Shown here: positions 1 to 8,161 of the stretch, one piece after another
Numbering within the stretch: position 1 is the first letter of the stretch
Layout of the letters: each line of letters starts with the position of its first letter
Origin: Streptomyces olivaceoviridis
Lineage (GTDB): Bacteria; Actinomycetota; Actinomycetes; Streptomycetales; Streptomycetaceae
Length of the DNA: 64,000 nucleotides
Direction of reading: 5' to 3'
NCBI RefSeq assembly: GCF_014650115.1
Contig: NZ_BMUI01000012.1
Coordinates: forward strand, 1-64,000
Notes under the pieces: model-generated
What the model saw: the letters and a program-made list of their open reading frames with translations, nothing else
The model's database searches: none
What the model was told of the DNA's origin: nothing
Program-made: the position numbers and the translations under genes

Positions 1-49
1 GTCCTCAGATCCTCAAGATCCAAGTGTCTCTGATGTCCAAGATCCGGGG

Positions 50-388
50 TCAGGCTCCACCGATGGCGCGGAAGAGGTACTTGTGGACGACCGTGTACTG
101 GTCCTCGGTGACGCCGAGCACGGCGTGCTTGTGGGCGATCCGGGCGAGGAGGGCGTCGGGGCGGGCGTCGGGGTCGGCCAGCAGGGCCTGGGCGAAGCTC
201 GCGATGGATCCGGCCAGGGCCTGGCGCTGCTCGCCACTGGCCTGGTTGCCGCGGTTGAACAGACCGTCCAGCAGTTCGGGCCGGTCGGCGAGCATGGTGC
301 CGTAGAAGCGTGTGGTGATCTCGTCCAGGGCGCCGCCGACGGCGGGCAGGGTGGCACGGACGACAGCGGCCGACTCGGGCGAAAGCAT
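50..388 (-). pseudogene. Truncated flavohemoglobin (globin-domain fragment)
   Basis: The 112 residues match the N-terminal globin domain of flavohemoglobins (NO dioxygenases), which turn nitric oxide into nitrate. The proximal-histidine segment is present (RIAHKHAVLGV) and is followed by the usual EDQY..VHKYLF helix. The frame then reaches a stop after AIGGA. The last globin helix and the whole FAD/NAD reductase half (roughly 280 residues in the family) are missing, and the remaining 49 bases of the window in this direction do not resemble them in any frame. A flavohemoglobin is normally about 400 aa, so this is a gene remnant or a rearrangement junction. The start ATG at 388 follows the globin family start (MLSPESAAVVRATLP). 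Confidence 0.75.
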
Positions 389-503
389 GGGACTCCTCGG
401 GAATGTACGCGTGGAGAGGGACGGCGTTCACCGTCACAGCCGGGTTATGTCGTGCCGGTGCGACCGGCACACCGATGATCGCGGTGGGGCCGTCGCCTGC
501 AAC

Positions 504-540
504 AGGGCCGAATCTCCCTGTGGACAGGGACCGTCGGCCC
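504..540. promoter_or_regulatory. Two DevR/OsdR-like palindromes upstream of the globin fragment
   Basis: AGGGCCGAATCTCCCT (504-519) and GGGACCGTCGGCCC (527-540) are two imperfect dyads of the GGG-N-CC...GG-N-CCC type bound by dormancy (DosR/DevR/OsdR) response regulators in actinobacteria. They lie 115-150 bp upstream of the globin start. A third similar dyad lies upstream of ctaD. Assignment is by pattern only. Confidence 0.35.
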
Positions 541-664
541 GGGCCGCCGTGCCCGGCGTACGCTCGGCAGGGGCCGATGTGCCGCCCATACGCCGACCGG
601 CGGCGTCGTGGATGGTGTTCCCTCGGCCGAGACGGCCCCTCTCGCGATCTCTGCCTGCGCGTCG

Positions 665-1225
665 TCACGGACGGCGGCCACTTGGGTCGGCGCGTCGGTG
701 CCGGACCACCCGCCCGTGAACGACCGCGAGGGTGAGAAACAGCACGACCACCGCGGTGGGCACGGCCGCAACCGTCCACCGGTCCACGCCGCCGTCGCGC
801 TCCGCGACCGTCCCGAGGGCCGCCGCGCCCACGGCGGCAGCCAGCCCGGTACCGAGGAGCAAGGCGACGACGTTCCGGGCACCTCCGGTGTCGATCGGCT
901 TCCTGTCGCGGCCGAGTTCCCCCCATTCGTGTGCGGCCTCGCGCAGGTCACGGCGGCGCTGTACTGCCGCGCGTGCCCTCAGGCCCGCCGTGACGGCGGC
1001 ACCGGCCAGCGCCGCGCCGGACGGTGCCCACCACTCTTCACAGACGAGCAGCAGCATCGCGAGGATCCCGGTCGTGGCCCAGCCACTGAGGCATGCCTCC
1101 GCGGCCTTGCGGTGGGCCGGCGGCCGGTCGGCTCCCGCACGCAGGTCGGCGAGGGCCGGCAGGTACCAGACACAGCCCGCCGCGGTGACCGTGGCGGCTC
1201 CGAGGGCGAGGACGGCGTGGGGCAT
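665..1225 (-). CDS. Small membrane protein encoded downstream of ctaD
   Basis: A 186-aa protein of unknown function. Three hydrophobic stretches are visible: residues 1-25, about 50-80, and two helices at about 115-135 and 150-170 separated by a short acidic loop. A basic, amphipathic stretch (RARAAVQRRRDLREAAHEWGE) lies between the membrane parts. The start is 3 nt beyond the ctaD stop, so it is almost certainly co-transcribed with the oxidase subunit. It may be an accessory or assembly protein of that oxidase, but no known assembly-factor motif is visible. Confidence 0.6.
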   Translation of the reverse strand: MPHAVLALGAATVTAAGCVWYLPALADLRAGADRPPAHRKAAEACLSGWATTGILAMLLLVCEEWWAPSGAALAGAAVTAGLRARAAVQRRRDLREAAHEWGELGRDRKPIDTGGARNVVALLLGTGLAAAVGAAALGTVAERDGGVDRWTVAAVPTAVVVLFLTLAVVHGRVVRHRRADPSGRRP

Positions 1226-1228
1226 GGC

Positions 1229-2920
1229 CTACCTCGCCGCCTCTTCGAGTCCGGCGATCTCCGGGTGGTGCAGGTCGAAGGCCGGGGACTCGCTGCGGAT
1301 GCGGGGCAGCGAGGAGAAGTTGTGGCGGGGCGGCGGGCACGAGGTCGCCCACTCCAGCGAACGGCCGTAGCCCCATGGGTCGTCGGCCCGGACGGGCTTG
1401 CCGTATCTCGCGGTCTTCCAGACGTTGTAGAAGAACGGGAGGATCGACAGACCGAGCAGGAACGAACCGATCGAGGAGACGGTGTTGAGGGCGGTGAAGC
1501 CGTCGGCTGCCAGGTAGTCGGCGTAGCGGCGGGGCATGCCCTCGGCACCCAGCCAGTGCTGGACCAGGAACGTGGTGTGGAATCCGGCCGTGAGCGTCCA
1601 GAAGGTGATCTTCCCGAGGCGTTCGTCGAGCATCTTGCCGGTGAACTTGGGCCACCAGAAGTGGAATCCGGCGAACATCGCGTACACGACCGTACCGAAG
1701 ACCGTGTAGTGGAAGTGCGCGACGACGAAGTACGAGTCCGAGAGGTGGAAGTCCATCGGCGGGGACGCCAGTATCACACCGGTCAGGCCGCCGAAAAGGA
1801 ACGTGATCAGGAAGCCGACGGTCCACAGCATGGGCGTCTCGAAGGACAGCGAGCCCTTCCACATCGTGCCGATCCAGTTGAAGAACTTCACGCCCGTCGG
1901 CACCGCGATGAGGAACGTCATGAAGGAGAAGAACGGCAGCAGGACGCCGCCGGTGACGTACATGTGGTGCGCCCACACGGTCACGGAGAGACCGGCGATG
2001 GCGATGGTCGCGGCGATCAGACCCATGTAGCCGAACATCGGCTTGCGGGCGAAGACCGGGATGACCTCGGAGACTATGCCGAAGAACGGCAACGCCAGGA
2101 TGTAGACCTCCGGATGCCCGAAGAACCAGAACAGGTGCTGCCACAGCAGGGCTCCGCCGTTGGCCGCGTCGAAGACGTGCGCGCCGAACTTGCGGTCCGT
2201 CTCCAGCGCGAACAGCGCCGCCGCCAGCACCGGGAAGACGATCAGGACCAGCAGGGCGGTCAGCAGTACGTTCCAGGTGAAGATCGGCATCCGGAACATC
2301 GTCATGCCCGGCGCCCGCATGCAGACGATCGTGGTGATGAAGTTGACCGCGCCCAGGATCGAGCCGAAGCCGGACAGTGCCACCCCCATGATCCACAGGT
2401 CGGCGCCGAGCCCGGGCGAGTGGACGGCGTCCGACAGCGGGGCGTACAGGAACCAGCCGAAGTCGGCGGCGCCGCCCGGGGTGAGGAAGCCCAGGGCCGC
2501 GATCGCCGAACCGAACAGGAAGAGCCAGTAGGCGAGCATGTTCAGGCGGGGGAACGCGACGTCGGGCGCGCCGATCTGCAACGGCATGATCCAGTTGGCG
2601 AACCCGGTGAACAGCGGCATCGCGAACATCAGCAGCATGATCGAGCCGTGCATGGTGAACGCCTGGTTGAACTGCTCCTGCGACATGAGCTGCAGGCCGG
2701 GCCGGGCCAGTTCCGCGCGCATCAGCAGCGCCATCACACCGCCGACGATGAAGAAGACGAACGCGGTGACCAGGTACATCGTCCCGATCTTCTTGTGGTC
2801 GGTGGTCGTCAGCCACTCCGTCCACGTCGGCCGTGCCGCCCGTCCGGTCGTCTCCGCGGCCCTGGTGACCCCGGCACTCGGCCGCGCGGTCCCCGCCTTG
2901 TGTGTCTGTGCCTGGTCCAC
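1229..2920 (-). CDS. ctaD: Cytochrome c oxidase subunit I (aa3-type), orphan copy
   Basis: The 563-aa catalytic subunit of haem-copper terminal oxidase, an integral membrane protein that reduces O2 to water and pumps protons. Visible ligands are His91 (TMHGSIML, low-spin haem a), His269 and Tyr273 (FFGHPEVYIL, CuB and the cross-linked Tyr), His318/His319 (WAHHMY, CuB) and His402/His404 (AHFHYTVFG, high-spin haem and haem a). The family length is normal. No ctaC, ctaE or ctaF is beside it, so it is an orphan or paralogous copy separate from the main oxidase cluster. A DevR-like dyad lies 123 bp upstream, which would suit an oxygen- or NO-responsive copy. The start ATG at 2920 gives the usual N-terminal leader before TWTEWLTTTDHKKIG. 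Confidence 0.95.
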   Translation of the reverse strand: MDQAQTHKAGTARPSAGVTRAAETTGRAARPTWTEWLTTTDHKKIGTMYLVTAFVFFIVGGVMALLMRAELARPGLQLMSQEQFNQAFTMHGSIMLLMFAMPLFTGFANWIMPLQIGAPDVAFPRLNMLAYWLFLFGSAIAALGFLTPGGAADFGWFLYAPLSDAVHSPGLGADLWIMGVALSGFGSILGAVNFITTIVCMRAPGMTMFRMPIFTWNVLLTALLVLIVFPVLAAALFALETDRKFGAHVFDAANGGALLWQHLFWFFGHPEVYILALPFFGIVSEVIPVFARKPMFGYMGLIAATIAIAGLSVTVWAHHMYVTGGVLLPFFSFMTFLIAVPTGVKFFNWIGTMWKGSLSFETPMLWTVGFLITFLFGGLTGVILASPPMDFHLSDSYFVVAHFHYTVFGTVVYAMFAGFHFWWPKFTGKMLDERLGKITFWTLTAGFHTTFLVQHWLGAEGMPRRYADYLAADGFTALNTVSSIGSFLLGLSILPFFYNVWKTARYGKPVRADDPWGYGRSLEWATSCPPPRHNFSSLPRIRSESPAFDLHHPEIAGLEEAAR

Positions 2921-3042
2921 CGGTCGGTGTCCTCCCCTTCTGCCTTGTCGACGACGAGCCGGGAAGTGCCGTGGTGCGGGTATGGACCTGGCCTCTTCCC
3001 GGCCGCCGCCTCATGATCGTCGGAGGGGCACCCCGGCGGGAT

Positions 3043-3058
3043 AGGGCCGAACAGCCCT
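3043..3058. promoter_or_regulatory. DevR/OsdR-like palindrome upstream of ctaD
   Basis: AGGGCCGAACAGCCCT has perfect 5-bp arms (AGGGC/GCCCT) around six bases and shares its left half AGGGCCGAA with the first dyad upstream of the globin fragment at 504. It is 123 bp upstream of the ctaD start. The shared pattern suggests common control, but no -35/-10 was assigned. Confidence 0.35.
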
Positions 3059-3094
3059 CGGTCGGCCGTCGGATGGGGTCCAACGGCCCCGACC

Positions 3095-3583
3095 GCTCAG
3101 GCGGCCCGCGCGCAGCGTCTCCAGCGGGGTGTCGGTGTCCGCCGAGTCGCCATCGGACGCCCCCAGCCCGGCCCCGGCGGAGTGGTCCAGTCCTACGAAG
3201 AGGCACTGCACGCGCTCGACATGGCCGAGCGTCTCGGCCTGGACGACCCTGTCCCGCACGCCGCCGACCTGTTCGTCTACCCGGTCCTCACCCGTGACCG
3301 CCAGGCCATGGCCGGCCTCGTCCTCGGCACCCTCGGTCCGCTGACGACCGACCGCGGCGGCGCCCAGCCCGTCCTCGACACCCTCACCGTCCGCTTCGAC
3401 TCCGGCTGCGTCGCCGCCGAGGCGGCCCGCCGCCTGTCCCTGAGCGTGCGGGCCATGACCTACCGCCGGGAACGCATCCATCAGCTCACCGGCGCCGACC
3501 CCGCGGACCCGGCCCACCGCTCCATGCTCCAGACCGCGACCATCGGGACCCGGCTCCTGGACTGGCCGGCCAAGGAGCTGTGA
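3095..3583 (+). pseudogene. PucR/CdaR-type regulator, C-terminal fragment
   Basis: The C-terminal 130 or so residues match the PucR-family helix-turn-helix end: SYEEALHALDMAERLGL, then VLDTLTVRFDSGCVAAEAAR, LSLSVRAMTYRRERI and HQLTG. From a GTG at 3182 this would be 133 aa. The same frame stays recognisable upstream (GVRRVAIGRPQPGPGG, about 3131-3181), so similarity begins before that GTG, yet the 200-400 residues that normally precede it are absent. It is best read as a 5'-truncated gene. The region between it and ctaD carries no other gene. Confidence 0.6.
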
Positions 3584-4008
3584 GGCGACCGGGCGGTCGC
3601 TCCGGGCATCTGCCCGGCCGATGCCACGGCCGCCGAATCCGCCGACAGCCACCGCCCCGCGCTGGTGAGGTCACTGGGGACGGGGGTGGGCGCCGGAGCG
3701 GGCGACTGGACATCGGCGTGCCCCGACTCGGTGCGGTCGCCGGTCCGTGTGGTGCCGGCGGACCGTGCCGGCAGCGGACTCCCCGGGCACGTCCGGTCTC
3801 GGCGAGTCCGGACTCGCGGGGTGCGGTGCCACTGGAGCGTCGTTCGGCAGGGCCGTGCCGGCGAGGGCGATGGGTGCGGGTCCGTCAGCCGATGCTCCAC
3901 TGGCACGACCAACACCGCCCCGAGTCCGGCACCATCACCCTCCTCGGCTGCCGGAAGTGAGGACCGCGTCCGGAACTGGCCGTCCCGGACGCGGTGATCC
4001 GGGGGTCC
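3584..4008. other. Intergenic, no recognisable gene
   Basis: Open frames exist on both strands because of the GC content, but none looks like a protein family. The only clear structure is the hairpin at 3963-3995. Confidence 0.5.
3963..3995 (-). terminator. Stem-loop downstream of the secreted protein gene
   Basis: Perfect 11-bp stem ACCGCGTCCGG / CCGGACGCGGT with an 11-nt loop, starting 13 nt after the stop codon of the gene at 4009-5301. There is no U-tract, as is usual for actinobacterial terminators. Confidence 0.65.
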
Positions 4009-5301
4009 TCAGGCGGACGGCACCAGGGAGAAGACCACCCGCTTACCGGTGGTGGTGTTCTCCCGCTCGTTGAGCCCCCACAGGCGCCCGGACGACGGGG
4101 CGTAGGAGAGGTTCTGGGTCAGCGGCGGGGCATGGGTGAGGACGTGCGGCGCGGCGCCCGGCAGCGCCCGGTGGATGCAGTACGGCACGTCGGAGTCGGT
4201 GGTGCCCGCCGTCTCGGGGCACTCGCCGCTGAAGTAGTAGGAGGTGCCGTCCGTGGCGGCTCCCTGCACCTTCCAGATCGGCACGGTGTAGGCACCGGTC
4301 GCGGTGACCGTGCCGGTGTAGTCGTTCGCGGTGTCGGTGTCCGGGAGCGCCGTGCTCGCGTTCAGCGGCCAGCGGATCAGCGGCCCACCGCCCTTGGTGG
4401 CGATCTGCGAGGTGACCAGGGCGTCCGGTGAGGACGTCCGGTCCAGGCTGAGCGAGGTCAGGCACGGCCGCGTGGCGTCGCAGGGGTCACCCGTGTCGCC
4501 GGTGAAGTAGATGCCGACCATGGGCAGCGCCCAGTTGTGGTAGCGGGCCGAGGACTTGCCGTTGTCCAGGATGCCGACCTGGTCGGTGGAGGTGTCACTC
4601 ATCTTCCACAGGTGCCGCAGGTCGTAGACCTGCATCTGGTGCCCGGTGGCGACGAAGAGCTTGTTGCCGTACCAGGTGACACCGTCCGCATGGCCGCTCA
4701 GCACGTCCGTCCCGGACCGGTCACCGGCCCCGCCCACCGGGCGGAAGGTGGAGCCGCTGCCGGTGGAGTACGGGTCGACCAGCAGCACGTGCTGGTAGGT
4801 GACCGAGGTGCCGGTCGACTCCGCGATGGTGATCCGCGCGTAGTCGTTGTCGGTGTAGTGCCAGGAGGCGATGTAGAGGTAGTGGCCGTTCCAGGTGCCG
4901 CTCGGCTGGGCGTCGTGCGAACCGGTCAGTCCCTGGGGCGTCCAGACGGCGGAGGTGTCATCGGCCTGGTCCCAGCAGAAGCCGTCGTACTTCAGTGAGC
5001 CGTCGAGGTTGGTGTTGTGGCACAGTGCCGCCCGCCCGGCGTGACCGCCGTCGGCGAGCACCTGGTCGGGCGAGGTGCGCACGGAGACGCTTCCCGACGC
5101 CTCGATCTGCTGGATCGCGGCGCCCCGGTTCGTGAAGTCCCCCGCCCGCATCGTGAAGCCGCTGGGGTCGATCGGGGCCAGGACGGAGGCGGCCGCCGCC
5201 GGATGAGCCACGGACAGGGTGACCGCCGAGAGCAGCAGGGCCAGGAACGCGCCGACCGCCCCGATCCACCGGCGGTTCGTCCCGCACATGATTCTGTTCA
5301 T
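4009..5301 (-). CDS. Secreted protein of unknown function, possible beta-propeller
   Basis: The 430-aa product starts at ATG 5301 with a signal peptide: basic start (MNRIMCGTNRRW), a hydrophobic core and a cleavage site around HPAAAA-S. The mature part has repeated short strands with Trp/Tyr/Gly turns (GHYLYIASWHYTDNDYARI, GNKLFVATGHQMQVYDLRHL, RVVFSLVPSA), suggesting a propeller-like extracellular fold. It has several Cys pairs (CHNT..CWD; DPCDATRPC; GECPE..PYC) consistent with export. Such proteins are common in streptomycetes and have no assigned function. The open frame continues far upstream without a stop, but only the part from 5301 has coding character, and the vanA-like gene starts on the other strand at 5482. 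Confidence 0.8.
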   Translation of the reverse strand: MNRIMCGTNRRWIGAVGAFLALLLSAVTLSVAHPAAAASVLAPIDPSGFTMRAGDFTNRGAAIQQIEASGSVSVRTSPDQVLADGGHAGRAALCHNTNLDGSLKYDGFCWDQADDTSAVWTPQGLTGSHDAQPSGTWNGHYLYIASWHYTDNDYARITIAESTGTSVTYQHVLLVDPYSTGSGSTFRPVGGAGDRSGTDVLSGHADGVTWYGNKLFVATGHQMQVYDLRHLWKMSDTSTDQVGILDNGKSSARYHNWALPMVGIYFTGDTGDPCDATRPCLTSLSLDRTSSPDALVTSQIATKGGGPLIRWPLNASTALPDTDTANDYTGTVTATGAYTVPIWKVQGAATDGTSYYFSGECPETAGTTDSDVPYCIHRALPGAAPHVLTHAPPLTQNLSYAPSSGRLWGLNERENTTTGKRVVFSLVPSA

Positions 5302-5481
5302 GCGCGCTGACGCTACATCAGCAGCCGCTGGAGACATACGGAATGGGCAGGATCGCCGGCCGGGAAGCAAGGCGTCGGGCGGCCTCGCGGATCGCCTCTT
5401 CCGTGGGGCGGAAGCCGTATTGCGCCTCTGCGGAGGCTCTCCCGACGATGGCGCCACCACGAGAGACGGGAGCCGACCCCC

Positions 5482-6546
5482 ATGCCTCACACGACCGCCT
5501 TCGCAAGGAACCAGTGGTACGTCGCCGCCTACAGCCACGAGGTCGGGCGCGAGTTGCTCGGCCGTACGATCCTCGGTGAGCCGCTCGTCTTCTACCGCGC
5601 CGAGGACGACGGCACCGCGGTCGCGCTGGCCGACCGCTGTGTCCACCGCCGCTTCCCCCTCTCGGAGAGCCGGCTCGACGGGGGCCGCATCGTGTGCGGG
5701 TACCACGGCTTCACCTACGACACGACGGGCGCCTGCGTGTACGTGCCGGGGCAGAAGCGCGTCCCGCGCACGGCCAGGGTCGCCTCCTACCCGGTCGTCG
5801 AGCGGGACTCGCTGGTGTGGGTGTGGATCGGCGACCCGGCGCTCGCCGACGCGGGGACCATTCCGCGGGCCGCGCACCTGGACTCCCCGGACTGGGTCAC
5901 GGTGCGCGGCATGGAGCCGATCGACGCCGACTACGGCCTGCTGGTGGACAACCTCCTCGACCTCTCCCACGAGACGTATCTGCACGGCGGCTACATCGGC
6001 ACCCCGGAGGTCGCCGAGACGCCGATCACCACCGAGGTCGACGAGGGCGCCGGCATCGTGCGGGTCAGCCGGCACATGGACGACGCCGAGTGCCCGCCGT
6101 TCTACGCCCGCTCCACCGGTATCGAGGGCCGTATCACCCGCTGGCAGGACATCGAGTACCACGCGCCCTGCCTCTACCTGCTGCACAGCCGGATCGCGCC
6201 GGTCGGCGTGCTGCCCGAGCCGGACGGCAGCGACCCGAACGGCTTCCACACCGAGATCACCTATGCGATCACCCCGTCCACCGGCGGCAAGGTGTTCGAC
6301 TTCTGGGCCGTCTCCCGGGACTTCGCGAAGGACGACGAGGAAGTCACCACGTTCCTGCACGACTTCAACCACACGGTCGTCATGCAGGACGTCGACGCGC
6401 TCAACCTGTTGCAGAGGACGCTCGGCACCGAGCGGGCCGGCTACCAGGAGCTGAGCATCAACATCGACACCGGCGGTCTCGCCGCCCGCCGTATCCTCGC
6501 CCGTCTGGTCGAGGAGGGCGACAAGCCGGTGGAGCAGGTCCGGTGA
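5482..6546 (+). CDS. vanA: VanA-type Rieske oxygenase (vanillate O-demethylase-like)
   Basis: A 354-aa oxygenase component of a two-part aromatic-ring or O-demethylating system. The Rieske [2Fe-2S] site is C-x-H (CVHRRFPL, about residue 53) followed by C-x2-H (VCGYHG, about residue 73). The mononuclear iron site is DNLLDLSHETYLHGG (Asp and two His, about residues 153-167). Size and sequence follow the short VanA/PobA-type oxygenases rather than large dioxygenase alpha subunits. It is translationally coupled (GTGA overlap) to the 60-aa protein and then the VanB-type reductase. With the neighbouring CoA-dependent side-chain pathway the likely substrate is vanillate or a related methoxy-aromatic, but the exact substrate is inference. 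Confidence 0.85.
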   Translation: MPHTTAFARNQWYVAAYSHEVGRELLGRTILGEPLVFYRAEDDGTAVALADRCVHRRFPLSESRLDGGRIVCGYHGFTYDTTGACVYVPGQKRVPRTARVASYPVVERDSLVWVWIGDPALADAGTIPRAAHLDSPDWVTVRGMEPIDADYGLLVDNLLDLSHETYLHGGYIGTPEVAETPITTEVDEGAGIVRVSRHMDDAECPPFYARSTGIEGRITRWQDIEYHAPCLYLLHSRIAPVGVLPEPDGSDPNGFHTEITYAITPSTGGKVFDFWAVSRDFAKDDEEVTTFLHDFNHTVVMQDVDALNLLQRTLGTERAGYQELSINIDTGGLAARRILARLVEEGDKPVEQVR

Positions 6547-6725
6547 GCACGCCGTCCGCCGCTGTGAGCCGCGAGGTCTACCGCATCGACTGGCTCCCGG
6601 GCACCGACGTCCTGCACGGCACCTGCCACTGCGGTGCCGAGAACACCGCCGAGGACCCGGTGCGGATGTGGGAGTGGATGCTCGCGCACCCCGAAGGACA
6701 CCAGCCCGGAGGAACCACCTCATGA
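6543..6725 (+). CDS. 60-aa CHC-motif protein between VanA and VanB homologues
   Basis: A short frame with GTG start at 6543 overlapping the vanA stop (GTGA) and a stop that overlaps the vanB ATG at 6722. The 60-aa product has a compact conserved-looking core: REVYRIDWLPGTD, LHGTCHCGAENTAEDP, VRMWEWMLAHPEGH. The Cys-x-Cys and two His residues could bind metal, and the acidic plus Trp-rich helix could dock onto a partner. Tight coupling on both sides implies a 1:1:1 role with the oxygenase and reductase. I do not recognise a named family. Confidence 0.7.
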   Translation: MSTPSAAVSREVYRIDWLPGTDVLHGTCHCGAENTAEDPVRMWEWMLAHPEGHQPGGTTS

Positions 6726-7657
6726 CCGTGTACGAAGCCGAACTCGTCGTCGACCGCCACGAGCCGGCGGCCGAGGGCGTGCTCACCCTCACCCTGCGCC
6801 ATCCGCTGGGCGAGGAGCTGCCGGCCTGGGAGCCGGGCGCCCATGTCGACGTCCTGCTCGGCCCGGGCCTTGAGCGGCAGTACTCACTGTGCGGCGATCC
6901 CGCGGACCGGCACCGGTGGCGGATCGCCGTACTCCGCGAGGCCGACGGGCGGGGAGGCTCGGCGTACGTCCACGAGCGGCTGCGCGAGGGCGACAGGGTA
7001 CGGGTGCGGGGGCCGCGCAACCACTTCCCCCTGCACCCCTCCCCGCGTTACCGGTTCATCGCGGGCGGCATCGGCATCACGCCCGTCCTGCCGATGCTCG
7101 CCGCGGCCGAGGCGGCGGGCGCCGAGTGGACCCTGCTGTACGGCGGTCGCACCCGCCGCTCCATGGCGTTCACCGCGGAGCTGGAGCGGTACGGGGACCG
7201 GGTCACGGTCGCCCCGCAGGACGAGACCGGGCTGCTGGACCTGGCCCCGGTACTGGACGGCCTGCCCGACGGCACGCTCGTCTACTGCTGTGGCCCGGAC
7301 CCGCTGCTGGACGCGGTGGAGGAGCGCTGCCCGGCCGGGGCACTGCGCGTCGAGCGGTTCCGGCCCAAGGAGCAACCCGCCGGGGACGACGGCGCGTTCG
7401 AGGTCGTCCTGGAGCGGAGCGGCCGTACGCTCACCGTCCCGCCGCGGGTGTCGATCCTCGACAGCGTGCGTGCCGCAGGCGTCGAGGTGCTCTACTCCTG
7501 CACCGAGGGCACCTGCGGCACCTGCGAGACCGACGTCCTGGAGGGCACACCGGAGCACCGGGACTCGGTCCTGACGGACGAGGAGCGGGAGTCCGGCGAG
7601 ACCATGATGATCTGCGTGTCCCGGTGCCGGGGCGGGCGGTTGGTGCTCGATCTGTGA
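6722..7657 (+). CDS. vanB: VanB-type phthalate-dioxygenase-family reductase
   Basis: A 311-aa electron-transfer partner of the Rieske oxygenase. It has an FMN-binding barrel (RQYSLCGDPAD, about residue 56), an NAD(P)H domain (GGIGITPVLPML, about residue 116; YCCGPDPLLDAVE, about residue 190) and a C-terminal plant-type [2Fe-2S] ferredoxin with SCTEGTCGTCE (C-x4-C-x2-C) and a distal Cys in MMICVSRC. The domain order (FMN, NAD, ferredoxin) defines the PDR/VanB family. ATG 6722 was chosen because it overlaps the stop of the preceding gene, follows GGAGG, and gives the normal N-terminus MTVYEAELVV. Electrons would pass from NAD(P)H through FMN and [2Fe-2S] to the VanA Rieske centre. Confidence 0.9.
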   Translation: MTVYEAELVVDRHEPAAEGVLTLTLRHPLGEELPAWEPGAHVDVLLGPGLERQYSLCGDPADRHRWRIAVLREADGRGGSAYVHERLREGDRVRVRGPRNHFPLHPSPRYRFIAGGIGITPVLPMLAAAEAAGAEWTLLYGGRTRRSMAFTAELERYGDRVTVAPQDETGLLDLAPVLDGLPDGTLVYCCGPDPLLDAVEERCPAGALRVERFRPKEQPAGDDGAFEVVLERSGRTLTVPPRVSILDSVRAAGVEVLYSCTEGTCGTCETDVLEGTPEHRDSVLTDEERESGETMMICVSRCRGGRLVLDL

Positions 7658-7692
7658 CAGATCCGTCAGGTCACGAGAGGTACCCCTCCCCC

Positions 7693-8148
7693 TCAGACGT
7701 AGAACCGCGACAGGCTCCGCAGGACGGCCGCGGGCTTGCCGCCGCCGTCGATCTCCATCGTGCCGTCCACGGCGATCTGCACCCCGCCCGGCACGTCCTC
7801 CACCGAGGCGAGCTTCGCGACCAGCCGGATACGGGAGCCGACCTTCACCGGGGCCGGGAAACGCACCTTGTCCAGACCGTAGTTGACCTTCGTCGACACT
7901 CCCTCGACCTCCAGCAGCTCGGTGAAGAGCGGGATGAAGAGGGAGAGGGTGAGGTAGCCGTGGGCGATGGGCGCGCCGAACGGGCCGTCCTTCGCCTTTT
8001 CCGGGTCGACGTGGATCCACTGGTGGTCGCCCGTGGCGTCGGCGAAGGTGTCGATCCGCTCCTGGGTGACCTCGATCCACGCGCTGGTGCCGAGGTCGCT
8101 GCCGGCGAGCTTCTTGAGTTCGTCGAGGCCGTTGACGGTGATGCTCAT
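7693..8148 (-). CDS. MaoC-family enoyl-CoA hydratase (couM/phdE-like)
   Basis: A 151-aa single hot-dog-fold hydratase. The R-hydratase signature is present: FADATGDHQWIHVDPEKA (Asp and His catalytic pair) followed by GPFGAPIAHGYLTLSL. ATG 8148 is chosen because it gives the usual short N-terminus. Last gene of a four-gene minus-strand operon (SDR, amidohydrolase, CoA ligase, MaoC), 13 nt after the ligase stop. In the actinobacterial p-hydroxycinnamate pathway such an enzyme hydrates the side chain of coumaroyl- or feruloyl-CoA. The specific substrate here is inferred from its neighbours. Confidence 0.85.
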   Translation of the reverse strand: MSITVNGLDELKKLAGSDLGTSAWIEVTQERIDTFADATGDHQWIHVDPEKAKDGPFGAPIAHGYLTLSLFIPLFTELLEVEGVSTKVNYGLDKVRFPAPVKVGSRIRLVAKLASVEDVPGGVQIAVDGTMEIDGGGKPAAVLRSLSRFYV

Positions 8149-8161
8149 CTGTGGTCCTTGT

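Noticed and set aside
608..3016. An 802-aa plus-strand frame rich in Arg, Gly and Asp
   Set aside because: It is the antisense of ctaD and its neighbour; GC bias keeps this frame open.
4009..7020. One 1003-aa minus-strand open frame
   Set aside because: Only the last 430 codons (from ATG 5301) have coding character; the rest is antisense to vanA, vanB and the small coupled gene.
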